DNA of 64,000 bases from Undaria pinnatifida (taxonomy: Eukaryota > Sar > Phaeophyceae > Laminariales > Alariaceae). Location: contig JABAKD010000003.1 of assembly GCA_012845835.1 (NCBI GenBank), forward strand, positions 2,724,212-2,788,211, written 5' to 3'. Below the pieces are notes generated by a model. It was not told the DNA's origin. It worked only from the letters and a program-made list of their open reading frames with translations, and searched no databases. A program made the position numbers and the translations under genes. This document shows positions 1 through 11,530 of this stretch, piece after piece. Position 1 is the stretch's first letter; each line of letters begins with the position of its first letter.

Positions 1-2
1 CG

Positions 3-499
3 ACACCGGGACCTCAAACGGCGGCACAAAAACGGAAACACAGCCGCGCCAATGCTGCCGCGTCTGGAAGGGCTTCGGCTGTCCCCAGAGGGGGCAAGCG
101 ACGGGGGACAGCAGAAGAAAGCACTGCGGACAACGGCTCTGACCGAGAGTCCTCCCAAAACATCTCTGACCGAGAACCTTGCCCCTCACGAGCGGATGGA
201 TCGGACGCGCTGGGCGGGGCGGCTACTGGGAGGAAGGCCAAGAAGAGAGGACGCCCGGCGAAAACGGTACCCGGGAACGGTTCGGGGGCGTCCCCGGCCC
301 CAGATGCCCGCGCGGGTGAGGCTACGTCCAATGTTGGCGTCGGCAAAAAAAGAAAGGGTGGGGCAGGGTGGGATATGGTTGCGCCTTGGGACCGGAAAAG
401 GCGTTCGTGTGGAGCAAGCAAGGTGGCGGTTGGAGATAAGGTCAAAGCGACCAACCAAGGCGTTTTCACGAGGAGAAAGCTCGGCCTCGGGGTCGACGG
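3..499 (+). CDS. AT-hook nuclear protein, internal exon (gene cut by left edge)
   Basis: Frame 3 is open from the first bases of the window to a TAA at 501-503. There is no start codon, so the 5' part of the gene lies outside. The product is rich in K, R, G, S and A, with an AT-hook-like core KKRGRPAKT (codons near 245-271) followed by a second basic patch GKKRKGG. The end of the exon, VGDKVKATNQG, resembles the opening strand of Tudor/agenet-type domains, but too little is present to be sure. A strong donor (GG|GTAAGG) at 499/500 removes the stop codon and leaves phase 2, which fits the acceptor at 8036/8037. AT-hooks bind the minor groove of A/T-rich DNA, so a nuclear chromatin role is inferred. 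The overlapping ORFs in other frames are shadows. Confidence 0.6.
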
Positions 500-599
500 G
501 TAAGGGTCCTTCTTGACGAACACAAAGAATAACGATTTATGCCACTTTTTCGGAATTCTGCAATTGCACGTAAAAAATCAATCAAACGCGGTTTTTTGC

Positions 600-1030
600 A
601 GGGCTTTTCACGGGTCAAGGGTGTTTCAAAATCTCGCGGGTCGGGTCGGGTCGGGTCATAACATTTTAAAATGTCACGGGTCGGATCGGGTCGGGTCTAG
701 AGGTTTCAAAATCTCGCGGGTCGGGTCAGATCGGGGCAATAGGCTTGAAAAGTCCTGCGGGTCGGGTCGGATCGGGTCGGGTGAAGAGGTTTCAAAAGCT
801 CGCGGGTCGGGTCGGGTCGGGTCAAGAGGTTTTCAAAATCTCGCGGGTCGGGTCGGGTCATGACCCGCGAGATACGGGTCACTCGCGGGTCAAGCCATCA
901 TGACCCGCGAGTGGTTTTCGGCTGACCCGCGGGTCAAAACCGCGGATCTGACCTACGGATCCGCCTTTTTCCACTCACAGCTGAGGGCCATTGCCGTGCA
1001 GGCGCCCCGCGGGTCCGCCCCGCGGATCCG
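600..1030. repeat. GGGTC pentamer array with spacer
   Basis: Runs of GGGTC are separated by a recurring spacer of about 55 bp containing AAGAGGTTTCAAAATCTCGC. Inverted GACCCGCGAG/CTCGCGGGTC pairs lie at 860-945. Related arrays lie at 21580-21740, 24960-25255, 56670-56790 and 57085-57275, in both orientations. The ORFs that read [10 protein letters not shown] are translations of the pentamer, not genes. Confidence 0.85.
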
Positions 1031-1487
1031 TAAATCATACAAAACTTACCGCTTCCTGTTTCTCTCGTGCCGATGCTCCAATCATATGTCATCACAGCGT
1101 GTAGAACAATCACCAGGCAGTACCCCTAGCTACTCGTACCATGGCATACAGCAGTGTGACGCGAATCCCGTGCCGGCCGAAGCCATAACAGCGGTACAGG
1201 GGATGGGGGTTTAAGATGGCGGGGAATTTGCTGGCGTATGATGCTTTGCCATGCGATGCCCCTTTGCATCACTCGATGGTCCAATAATATATAACGTTAG
1301 CGTGATCGTCTGGGAGTCTACCTCGTCCCGTCGCATCCATCCTTATAAGACCTGTCATCGCTTTGAGGGGCCAAAAATGAAACCGACACAATATCGAGTA
1401 GCTCAGTGGGCATTTCATGAATTGCGTAGCCCCGTCAGTCAGAAAACGAATAGCCCAAAAGTGCTACCCGTATCGATGCACGAGTCG

Positions 1488-2070
1488 TGTGTGTTTTCAC
1501 GTTAAAATGTGAATCTCCACTCATGGGACACTCAGCACAACTAGTGTGTTTTATGTTTTCTTCACTTTAAGGTGTTCTCTTCACACACGGACATTCAGCA
1601 CGCCCAGTGAGTGTCTGTGTTCTTTACGTTAAACTGTTTTTTCCACCCATCGACACCCAGCGCACCTAGTGACCGTTCCGCGACTCTGTCCCCCCCGGCC
1701 CTTACTGTTTATTGTGCTGTGTCATTTTGCCGCTGACCGTCGTAGCGGCAAGTCGGTGTGGGCTTCAGACACCACAGTGGGAGATTTAAGGCCAGTTCTT
1801 GGGGAAAGGTGAGCGACAAGTTCAGAGAAATGCCACGTTACACCCTTTTTTCTGGGGCGAAACATATCCTAGGCTGAATCCGAGTAGTATGTTTAGGCTA
1901 ACCCTTGTACTACCGCAACAAGCGTCCTACACTGAATCCAAGTAATACTTTTAACCCGTTTACTACTGCAAAACGTATCCTACACGGAATCCATGTGTCA
2001 CAGTAAGTTTAACCTTTCTACTACTGGGCCAACACTGAATCAAAGTATTTTGACATTTCTACTACTGCGG
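1488..2070. repeat. Two adjacent short tandem arrays
   Basis: From 1488 to about 1690 there are three copies of a 65-75 bp unit (TTTTCACGTTAAA, CACTC, GACACTCAGCAC, AGTG). From about 1858 to 2070 there are four copies of a 55-65 bp unit (ATCCTACACTGAATCCAAGT then TTTAACCTTTCTACTACTG). Both are diverged and intronic in the proposed left-hand gene. Confidence 0.7.
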
Positions 2071-4379
2071 TAAAATCGCTACCCAATGAGATGGATCAAA
2101 ACTTTGAAACAGAGATTGGAACCACACCTTTGATGAGATTGACTTGAAAACGCATCGAGTGCAGCCACTTTTACCGCAGCCCCCACAAACCCTCGGTGAG
2201 ACACGAGGAACGAGCTGAACACTTGAGACCGACCCGCCCACCCTACGTTGTGTATTCTTCCACAAGTTGCGGTCATTTCCGGCAAATGCTGCAGTGCTGG
2301 GGTACCTCAGCCAAGGGCATCCTCAACGCACGTGGTATATCCACGGGCGAGGACCTCCTGCCGGCGCGGGAGGCCTCATCCAATCCAACACTTACATTAA
2401 GTGATCCGTAACGGGGAGAACAAATACGACAGTAGTATACACATAACAACATATCTATGGTATTGTACCCCCACTTCCACCATCGATTTTGGCCCCTCGC
2501 GCGAGTCGCCCTATCTCGCTCCATGATGTCAGTGCCAACCACGACGACACCAAACGTCTCAAATGCTTTTAAGATTCGCAAATAAAGAGAGGGCAGCCAC
2601 GTATCTACTATTAACAGCGCGAGTGACTGATCCGCTGCAACGTGCCCCCCCCGCCGGAAGCAGCCTTGGTCGGTAGTGGACGTTGGGGTACCTTACCCTA
2701 TATCGCACCCTTCGACCAAGGCTACGGTAGAGGTGGTCTGGGCCCCTCTATCCCGGCGGCTCGGGCGGATTCACATGGCCGATGCCTAGAGCTTTGACTC
2801 GGCATGGTTTCACCCCCAATGTCTAGTCGGTAGGTGGCATCGACCAATTAACTGACTGACTTTAGTCGACAAGCTTGCTGACGAAGCCAGCTGATGGCCA
2901 CCTGACTAGCCGACTTGAGTTAGGCGAGCGAAGCGTTACGAATTTCCCCCTCCCCCCAGGCCGAGGGGGCCACGCTCAAAAACGAAGGAATGCACGGCGC
3001 ATTAAAGCAAGCCTACCTGCAAGTATGAAAACCGAAGAAGTCGGGGAGTCGGTACCTCCGGGGAACGACTGACTATTATCAATAGTCCGATTGATAACTT
3101 AGTTGGTGAGCTAAGCCCTGCCGACTCACAGCTCGACCGATGCCCTAATCGTCTATGCGTTTCGGCATGTTTTCTCTCTGAAACCCCAAAGACGCTTGCT
3201 ACGACGAGGATGGCATATACGAACCCCCGGACGTTTTGTCCGATAGAGGTGGCGCTTTTTGGCCTTGTTTTTCTAAAAAACAGGGCTGATATTAACCCAA
3301 AATCGCCGGAATAATGTCATTCTTGTTTCGCAATAAACATTTTTTTGTATACCTAGGCCAAGGGGTTTGTCCATCGGAATGCACATGGATTATACTCACA
3401 AGCGGTTTTGTGCCTCAGAGCTCATAAGATACTGATAATGTAGAGACCCTCAATATGCTAAGAACCTCAGAAAAACAAACGTAGCACACCTCTACCGTAG
3501 CACACTTATACGAACGTAAAAAATGTCGAACTGACCGGGCTCCCTCAACGGGGGAACTACTAAATGTAGTTGGGATGCCATTTTGTTTGTGTTTTATACT
3601 ATACTTTGTTGTCATATGCCTATGAATGTAGGTCATGATGAGTTTTTTTACAGTTTTCCCTCCCCTTTAAATCATTTGTGGGGTGAAGCACAGAGCGCCT
3701 TAAGCCCTTAAGAACTGAGTCTACGTTTTCTGGGGGCTAGTGACTTGGCATTAGCGTGGGGTGGGTTCTGCAATTCTGAAAGGATTAACCCATTTTTAAC
3801 TCCTTTAATTTTCCTAGGCTAACTCGAAACGCTTTGTCCCCATGTCGGGACTGCGGTGCTAAAGGGGTTGAGCGAGGAGCCCCAGAAAATACGGTTGTTG
3901 ACCCCTACAATAGCATGCTTCCAAAGCAGTTAAACAGCCGCGCTACGGTAGAGATTGCACTTTTGAGCCGAACCATCCCACAGAAGAGGCGCGGCGGAAG
4001 TCTCTGAGCCCCTCTACCGTGAGGAGCTAGCTCAATGTCTCACCCGAAGCATGACTTCGAAGGCATTCGTTCGCGCAAACCTACAAACTCTTTCTTTCGC
4101 TACAGGCTACTGGTTCACGTAACAATATATATATATATTCCCCGGCGAATGTCCACGCGGTTTTTTTGCAGACCGTGACATTTTGCACACGTCTTCTATG
4201 TTCCATTGCGAAGACCTCACCCGTCGTGCTTTATGCTTTATTTTTTTTGGTCTGATTTTTTGTCAGTTGAACATTTTTGGAAAATTTCGCCCACCTTAGA
4301 CCAAATGTTTTCGGCTCAAGAAAGAAAAAGAGCCCCCCTCCGGAGGTCAGGCCTCGGGATAGGCATGTAGAACACACCC
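2071..4379. other. Intron DNA without recognised genes
   Basis: About 2.3 kb with only short shadow ORFs. It contains a TIR element related to those in PPOX introns (about 3232-3512, ends matching GATAGAGGTGGCGC and CACCTCTACCGTAGCACAC). A partial copy of the GAGGAGCTAGCTCAAT family lies near 4020-4100. Nothing else is supported. Confidence 0.5.
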
Positions 4380-6430
4380 CTGACAATAGCCTATTGAATG
4401 TGCCTATTGAATGCCAATAGGTTGGGGTATTGCATATCGATACCTATCGGCACGTTCGATAGGTACGCGAATTTGTCGGTCCATACCCATTGCTTGGACC
4501 AATGGGTCCAGAGAAATTGGTACAACAGCCTATTGTTCTTACGATAGGTGTGTGAATCCGTCTATCGATACCTATTTCTTCGACCAATAGGTTATGATAA
4601 ATCAGCACAATAGACTATTGTTCTCACAATAGCTTATGTCACACTACCTTTTACTAGTGTCGATCTATACCTATTGTTTGACCAAGAGGTATGTGAAACG
4701 GTCGATCGATATCTATTGCTATGAGCATGAGTAGTAGGTACAGAGCCCTGCACGGTTGTCTACCACGAATTGAGTACGGCTGTTGGTCTGTTCACAATTT
4801 GGTGTATCAAACATCGATTAATTGGATATCGATTCGTACGTATTATTTTGTTTGCCCTCCGACAATATAGCGTAGATGCCGTTCCGATGTAAATCGAGTA
4901 TCCTTCCATAAAGCAGCAGTATCTACGAAGTCGAATAATCCCTCCATAAAGCAGTGGTATCTTCTGCCAACCATTTCTCCATTTCCGTTCCCAACTCCTT
5001 CGTTAATCTGCTGCTTCCTTTCCTTACATGTCGATTGAAATTCTCAAAAGCCTATCGATTAATTTAAACTTATTTTAATACCAGGTATTATCGTAAAGCT
5101 GCTGTATTGAAACGAAAGACCAGGAGTAGGTCAAGGTACGTATTATTGCTTTCATCCAAGGAAGTCATTCACACAATAGCTTGGGGTATACGGCACGTAT
5201 AGATATGTTCTAAGCAGTACGAGGGTACCCATTTACAAGCAGTAGGTATCGATCGAAACCCTTGCAAATATATATCTTAAATTGTCAGTAGGTATCGATC
5301 GATACCCTTAAGAACCTATTAAATTGGGCAATAGGCATCGATCGATACCCTTGCAAGCCTATTACATTGAGCAATAGGTATCGATCGATATCATCGCACA
5401 TCTATCGCTTTAACCAATAGGTTTTTATTGACTGGTGGCGATAAAAATATATTGATACGATAGCCTGTTGGGAGTCATTTTCAAATTGTGTTGGTGCCCA
5501 AGATACCTATCGATATACACCTTCACAAGCATATCGGCCGCACAATAGGCTATTGTGGCCACTGCCCTAACCCTATTGTTGCTTACAATACCTATCGATA
5601 GACCCCGAAGCCGAGCTATTGTGCCTCGCGATAGGTATCGATCCTTATAGTTGCCGACCTATTGTTGGTCCAATCGCCTGTTCGATAGGATATTTTCCAG
5701 GGTATAAGAAGGAACTCGACGGCTCACAAACAGGTCGCTCTAAAGCACTGCAGGCTTGAGCTTCGCATCGAACACACATACGTAGTTATCACTATCTTAT
5801 TGTTGAGACCATCCACCTTGAGCTTCTTAGGGCACAACACGGACAGACAGCGCCGTTTTCGGGGATTCTCCGCTGGAGGGGTGTGCGGCGAGGGTAATGA
5901 ATGGCGAACTAGAGTTGATTGTACCTAGACGGGCCCTCTTCGAGCGCCTTTGCTCTCCAACACTGAAACAACAATATGGCGAAAGGTCTGCGTACCGATA
6001 CCTATCATGCGAAACAATAGAATGGTGAAAGTTCTGTCGATAGCTATCGTCCCAAACAATAGAATTGTGAAAGGTCTATCGATACCTGTTTTCCGAATTA
6101 ATAGGTTTGGTGAAAGGTATATCGATACCTATCGGACAAACCCATAGGTTCCGTCTCCGTCTCTCAGCGCAAATATTCTATCGCCTAAACAATACCGTCC
6201 TGAAAATGTCTGTCGATACCTACTTGTTGTATCAATATGTTCAGATAAATAGGTACTGTAGGCTATTGGGCAAACAGTAAACCATTGAAGATGCCAATCG
6301 ATACCCGTTGTCGGCCCCAATAGGCTACGGAAAGTACCCCTCGATACCTATCGCGGGCAACAATAGGTCTCCTATTGGAATAGGATCCTATCGATTGCCT
6401 AATGACCTGGAACCTATTGTCCAGGGTGTG
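4380..6430. repeat. Palindromic satellite with ATAGGTATCGATCGATACC core
   Basis: About 2 kb of degenerate units of roughly 55-70 bp. Each carries a self-complementary core close to GGTATCGATCGATACC flanked by CCTATTG/CAATAGG. The clearest cores are at 5285-5400. Spacers are variable and partly unrelated (4760-5160, 5690-5940). ORFs here are translations of the repeat. Confidence 0.85.
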
Positions 6431-7272
6431 AATTGTTAAACACGTATGCAAATTTCAGGGTCTATCTCTCAAAAACGGCGTGGACGTTTGGACGTTTGTG
6501 CGTAAAAATGAGTAAGATACGTTATTTCCTTCAAATTGCTTGGTTTTAGTCTAGGATCCAGTTTTTTGGCCAGATTCTGCGTAATGTTGAACGCAGGTCC
6601 GATCTTCGATTTTTTGCGCGAATAATCCTACAGACATGCCTTGGAGTACCTCCAACCGGTTCGTGTAAAATGTGGCGTATTTTTTTTTCTCGCCTTCGCT
6701 TGTAAAAAGGCCTGAATATTATTGAAGAACATGAAGGCCTGCCATTGATCGATACGAGTTTTGCTCCTAGAGACAGCCCGAGACCGTTAAAAAATGAAGT
6801 GGCCATATCACCCTCTCCCATTAGTCATGGAGGTCAGTACGATACCAAATATTCACCCTTTGGCTGGTTAATGCGAGCGGCATTCGCCGGGGAGAGAATT
6901 TGGGCTTTTTTGCTTGAACCAGCCTGCAGTCCTAAAACAAAGTTGGTCGTAATGTATCAGGCTAGCCGGTGCTTCCTCGCTTGGGGAGCTCAACTGCACT
7001 ATAGAGGCCAGACACACCATATGGCCCAAAAACTGCCTGCAATCCCTACCGTGGGGTGAATCTCACCCCTACGGAGCATGCTTCCAAAGGAGTTCCACAG
7101 CCGCACTACGGTAGAATTTGCTATTTTGAGCCCAACTAGTTGTCACCGTCAGGGTTCCTTGACCCATGTAGAGCCCCCGCAAACTCTCCCTATACTAGCT
7201 CCTAGTAGTGGGTTCCCGAACATGGACGTCCGGTATTTAAAAGGTTAACCGAGAGGAGCTACCAACTATGTT

Positions 7273-7730
7273 GTGTTTGATGCGTGCTTCAGTCGCGGTC
7301 GCTCGTTTAGGGCGGTACCCTTTAGTTTCGACCCCCAGTTTAGTGCGGTGGCAGTCGCTTGTCACGACCTCGTCCGGCGGCGTACTCCACTACCCGGGGT
7401 AATGCGAGGTCCCGCTATAGTGCGGGTATTGTCTCCTGGCAAAGGCACCGCACTAATGAGAGACAACTGTCCCGGGATAGCGCGGGGTCCCGCTATAGTG
7501 CGGTTATTGTCGCCTGGCAAAGGCACCGCACTAATGAGGGACCACGGCCCGGGATAGTGGGGGTCCTGTTGGTTATATAGAACTACCCACTGGCCTATTA
7601 GTGCGGGCATTGTCGCCTGGCCTAGGCACCGCACTACCGAGGGACCACTGTCCCGGGATAGTGCGGGGCCCCGCTATAGTGCGGGTAGTGTCGCTTGGCA
7701 AGGCACCGCACTAATAATGAGGGACCAAAG
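7273..7730. repeat. Tandem array of a short TIR element (GGTCCCGCTATAGTGCGG)
   Basis: About four copies of a 90-100 bp unit between 7405 and 7725. Each starts GGTCCCGCTATAGTGCGG and ends near-complementary, CCGCACTAATGAGGGACC, so the unit is a short inverted-repeat element repeated head to tail. A related single copy lies at about 28060-28245 in PPOX intron 1. The three overlapping ORFs repeat the same peptides and are not genes. Confidence 0.8.
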
Positions 7731-8036
7731 CTAAATATAATGTTATTCGTTAGATGCCTAAATAGCCCATGGGATTGTTTATTGAGCTTAGCCTTTTTTT
7801 TTTTTGCTAGACGAGGTATATACAGTAGCAGTCGTGTGAATTGAGCTGTACCGTAAAAGCAGTGACCAGAACAACAACGCAAAACACCTGGTCAAGTATT
7901 CGTAGACCAGGCGAGTAACCAAAACCCTGTAACGCCCCCCCCCCCTCCCCCCCCCCCCTATTGTCGTTCCCCGGCGTAGGTACATGTTTGTCCATCACTG
8001 CGACTGCTACCACTTCTTTATCTTGACCGACATCAG

Positions 8037-8547
8037 ACTAGAGCCGCTGTCGGTAAATACGTCCCCCCTCCCTTCCACCACCACCTCGAGTTGTGCAAGC
8101 CCGGGGACGGCACCATCCATCCCCGCCGCAGATGGCTCAACCTATAGCGACGTGGAGCCTTCGGAACGGGCGCACGTCGGTGGAGTTTCCCCTGAACACA
8201 CAGAAGGCGCTTCTAACGACGAGGGGGTCGGTGGTGGCGGGATTGGTTCCGGTTCGGGACAACAGGAGGCGGTGTTAGGGGCGGGGACCGGTGGAGATAC
8301 GACGGAAGAAGGCGGAAAGGGGAACGGTTTTGTAGGTGTAACGGAATCAGGCGGGGCGAGGAAGGGTTTTGTGGATGTTTCCGAAGCAGCCGAGGAGAGG
8401 AAGGGTCTTGTAGAGGATTTTCCCCGATTGACGTACAAGGCGAAACCAGGGGCGAGGAGATGCTCGGTTTGCAGGACGAAGACCGCGGCGAAGATGACTC
8501 TCGGGCACCCTCTGTCTGACCAGGCGAGCGAGCGCATGAACGCATGC
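8037..8547 (+). CDS. Second exon of the left-hand gene: low-complexity region plus CxxC zinc motif
   Basis: Acceptor CATCAG at 8031-8036; the single base 8037 completes the split codon from the exon ending at 499. The frame then stays open through a Ser/Thr/Pro/Gly/Glu-rich disordered stretch with imperfect repeats (GKGNGFVGVTESGG, ARKGFVDVSEAAEE, RKGLVEDF). It enters an ordered-looking end, RLTYKAKPGARRCSVCRT, then a His and MNAC. The CxxC (about 8461-8472) with a downstream Cys pair resembles half of a treble-clef zinc site, which the next exon could complete. The 3' boundary is uncertain: the best phase-0 site is TGC|GTTTCT at 8547/8548, a weak donor, and the frame also continues into CVSCFERIPF. 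No family is recognised. Confidence 0.45.
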
Positions 8548-8859
8548 GTTTCTTGTTTTGAGCGCATCCCATTTATTTTTTCCATCACATTCTTTCATTT
8601 CTTGTTTCGTCTTCTTGCATGCATGCTGTTGCTGATGTTGCTTGTTTTACGCGCATCCCCTTTTAATTTTTCGAAAAGATTTTCCTTTTCTTTTTTATCT
8701 CTTTGTTGAGTGCTGCTGCTGATCGTCTTGTTGATCCTGCGGATCATAATCCTGCGGCTGATCCTGCTGCTGCTGATCCTGCTGATGCTGTTGCTGCTGC
8801 TACTGCTGCGACGGTGACGGCAAGCTTTAGACATCCACGGGACGGGTCCTGTCTGATTT

Positions 8860-9360
8860 CGTCTGATCGCGAACGGACAGGGCAAGCAGTGGCCGCGACT
8901 GACGGCAATCGTACCGTTTCTGCTCGCTCTCTGTTCGTGAGCCACGGTCGCGACGCTCCCCCCAATGAACCCCCACTCTCTCCTCCTCCCGCCTCCCCCT
9001 CCTCCGTCCCGCCGCCACCGCCGCCTCCGCCACTGCAGCTGCCATCAATCAACTACTATCGCGAACGTGAAAATTGCACGCGCTCTGTTCGTGAGATGCC
9101 GTCGCGACATGCCCACTTGCAACTCCCCACTCGCCCGTCTCCACCGCCACCACCGCCTTCTCCACCAATGCCGCTCCCATCAGTCGGCTCTTTTAGCCGC
9201 CATGATGCCTACTCGCGCTCTTTGCGTGAATTATTATGACGGTTTTCCCATCAGTCACTCCCAACTCCCCCCCCCGTCCCCCCTCCCTCCTCTGTCCCCC
9301 GTTTCCCTCACCTCCCCTCTCTCACTTCCCCCGTCCCCCCTCCCCTCACGACTATGGCCA
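8860..9360. repeat. Three tandem units upstream of the 9549 acceptor
   Basis: Imperfect copies of about 130 bp begin near 8865, 9050 and 9180. Each carries TATCGCGAACGT/CTCGCGCTCTNTTCGTGA followed by CCCAACTCCCC and a long C/T tract. The units resemble a pyrimidine tract plus branch region repeated upstream of the splice acceptor. C-rich ORFs translating as poly-Pro are artefacts. Confidence 0.65.
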
Positions 9361-9548
9361 TGCACAAATTGAGTACACCCCCCCCTCTCCCTTCCCCCCT
9401 CCCTCCTCCCTCCCCCTCCTTCGTCCCCCCTCCCCCCACCTACCCTCTTCCTACTCCCACCTCCCCCCATCTCCCTCCGCTCTCCCCCCTCCCGCCTTCC
9501 CCCTCAACTCATGTCGTGCCTCGTGATGAAAAAAATATCGCGTAACAG

Positions 9549-9788
9549 GCCCCACTATTGTGCTGCAATGAATGCTTCGAGATGCTCTTCTACGACGCAC
9601 ACGGGAATCCACTGAAGGGGAAGCGGGCCGGAGAGACGTGGCCCGACCCCCTCGCCGCGGGAAGACATCAGGAGGCTCTTCCCAGGGGGCGGGGCGGGGA
9701 TGGCAGCGGGGAAGAGTCGGAACCGGAAGAATCTGGGGCTGAAGGGCCGAAGGGATGGACTGTCTATAACTGCTACGACGAGCGCTAG
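9549..9788 (+). CDS. Terminal exon of the left-hand gene, CxxC motif and acidic tail
   Basis: The acceptor GTAACAG at 9542-9548 follows about 250 bp of C/T-rich DNA. The frame reads CCNECFEMLFYDAHGNPLKG, then a Gly/Arg segment, an acidic run (GSGEESEPEESGAEGP) and the end GWTVYNCYDER before TAG at 9786-9788. The CxxCFE motif resembles the CVSCFE that lies just beyond the previous exon, so one may derive from the other. Everything from about 9600 onward is the first and least decayed copy of a tandem array that runs to 10732. The coding assignment rests on the open frame, the acceptor and phase 0 agreement. Confidence 0.45.
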   Translation, partial: APLLCCNECFEMLFYDAHGNPLKGKRAGETWPDPLAAGRHQEALPRGRGGDGSGEESEPEESGAEGPKGWTVYNCYDER

Positions 9789-10732
9789 CGTATTGAGTAA
9801 CCCCTTTTAGATGGAAGGCTGGCAACCTAGAGGTGGCCCGCCCCCTTTCCTGCGGGGAGAAAACAGGAAGCTTTGCCGGGGGGGCGGGGGGGGGAGGGGG
9901 AGGCGGCAACAGTGAAGAGTCGGGACCAAAAGAAATTGGGGCTGAGGGGCCGGAGCGGTGGACAATCCACAACTGTTACTACAAACCAGCGTATTAAGTA
10001 ACTCCCTTTGATGGAAGGCTGGTCACCCAGAGATGGTCCGCTCCCCTTCCTGCGCGAAGAGATTAAGAGTCTTTTTTCCGGGCCGGGGGTTGGGGATGGC
10101 AGCGGGGATGAGTCGGAATTGGAAGAACCTGGGCTGAGGGGCCGAATGGATGGTCCGTCTATAACTGCTATGACGAGCGCTAGCGTATTGAGTGACCCCT
10201 TAGATGGAAAGCTGGGCAACCAGAGGTGGCCTGCCCCTCTTCCTGCGGGAAGAAACCAGGTGGCTTTCCCTCGGGGAGGGAGCGCGCGGACGACATCATC
10301 TGGGCTAGGGGGCCGACGGAGTGGGACGTCTATAACTGTTACCACGAACGCTAGGGCATTGAGTGATCCCCGCCGGTAGAAACCAGAAAGCTTTTCGCAG
10401 GGGCGGGGGCGGGGACGGCAGTGGGGGGGAATCAGAACCGGTAGAATCAGGGGCCAATGGGCCGACGGGATGGACTGTGTACAACTGCGACGACGAACGT
10501 TAGCGTATTGAGTAACCTCCTTGGATGAAAGGCTGGTCGCCTAGGGGTGGCCTGCACCCGTTCCTGCGGGAGGAAACTAAAGAGTCTTTTTCGATAGGGG
10601 GGGGACGGGGACGGAGACGGGGGAAGAATCTGGGGCTGGGAGGCCGCCGGGATGGATTGTCTATAACTGCTGCAACGAGCACTAATGTAGCGTGTTGAAT
10701 ATCCCCCATGGACGGAAGGCCGGCCACCAGTA
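9600..10732. repeat. Tandem amplification of the terminal exon (six copies plus a fragment)
   Basis: Unit of 150-200 bp. Approximate copies: 9600-9806, 9807-10003, 10004-10199, 10200-10370, 10371-10520, 10521-10708, fragment 10709-10732. Each contains ATGGAAGGCTGG, CCTGCGGGA(A/G)GA, a G-rich block, GGGGCCGA, and a conserved end TCTATAACTGCTACGACGAG followed by CGTATTGAGT. The first copy lies inside the exon ending at 9788. Later copies carry indels and in-frame stops. Confidence 0.85.
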
Positions 10733-11140
10733 AAATTCACGCAAGATGGTACACCTTCCGAGGGCAGAATTTCGAGACAGATTTTTTCGATAACGGCAAG
10801 AGTGAAAAGGGCCGAGCCATGCCTGTATGGTAATATCTCAACGAGATCATTCCAGAGTCGCCGATTTTGATGAGATCTGTCTAAATCCACTGTATTTCGT
10901 TGCTACCCCTCTTTGTTTAGGAAAAAACCGGTTCTGAAAAAGCATCCCAAGAGTTCTGTTGTCTTGCGTGTTCTACGGTAGTCAGTTGGTGCGGTCCTTG
11001 GTTGGGAGTTGTCACACCCCTTGGCAGAATTTCGAAGCTGATGTTTCTCGACAAAGGATCCAGGATGCGAATACGCAGAGCGATGCATCTGTGAAAGATG
11101 TCGACGAGAGCCGTCCAAAGCCACCGTTTTTGCTGCATTA
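10733..11140. repeat. Diverged duplicated segment, no gene recognised
   Basis: Two related segments (about 10770-10890 and 11025-11140) share GGCAGAATTTCGA, TTTCTCGA(T/C)AA and a GATGAGATCTGTC/CGACGAGAGCCGTCC end. Minus-strand ORFs across them are short and resemble no family I know. Confidence 0.4.
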
Positions 11141-11181
11141 GCCCCCATTGTGTGGGACATAATTGACTTGGTAAAAGACTG

Positions 11182-11530
11182 CACACGTCGGGCAGATCAC
11201 TGATCTACACTTGATGATCTAGATATTTCAGGGAAGATCTGTAGTGTCTAGCTCATGATACTGGGTGGGATCCGTACGATCTGCTTGGTCTAACAAAGTT
11301 TTTCGTCACCGATCTACCTTTGATGATCTAGATATTTCAGGAAGATCTGTAGTGTCTAGCTCATGATACTGGGTGGGATCCGAACGATCTGCTTGGTCTA
11401 GCGAAGTTTTCCAGGGTTGGGTATGTGCCCGTAATATACAGATCGTGATCAGCATCTCGTAACAGGCAGATACAGGATCTATTGTAGATTATGTAGATGA
11501 TCTAGATCGTGATCTGTCCTACAGTAGGTG
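11182..11530. mobile_element. MITE family A copy with internal duplication
   Basis: Starts CACACGTCGGGCAGATCA and ends TGATCTGTCCTACAGTAGGTG, imperfect terminal inverted repeats of the family seen whole at 14629-14886. The segment TTGATGATCTAGATATTTCA to CTGCTTGGTCTA occurs twice in tandem (about 11212-11290 and 11321-11400). There is no coding capacity, so it is non-autonomous. Confidence 0.7.

Noticed and set aside
52-516. The listed long ORFs in frame 1 and on the minus strand at the left edge
   Set aside because: Frame 3, without a start codon because it is cut by the edge, has the AT-hook motif, low-complexity bias typical of real proteins here and a proper donor; the others are its shadows.
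640-900. Telomere-like repeat
   Set aside because: The unit is GGGTC with spacers, occurs internally in both orientations, and differs from TTTAGGG.
7984-8709. Treating 7984-8709 as a single-exon gene starting at ATG 7984
   Set aside because: The first 18 codons lie in a C/T-rich acceptor region and the last 50 codons in T-rich DNA; the CATCAG acceptor and phase match to 499 fit better.
8703-9545. Proline-rich ORFs on the plus strand and Gly/Arg-rich ones on the minus strand
   Set aside because: C/T-rich intron DNA; frames are open because the tract lacks A/T. The same applies at 45780-46175, 59070-59440 and 61640-62560.
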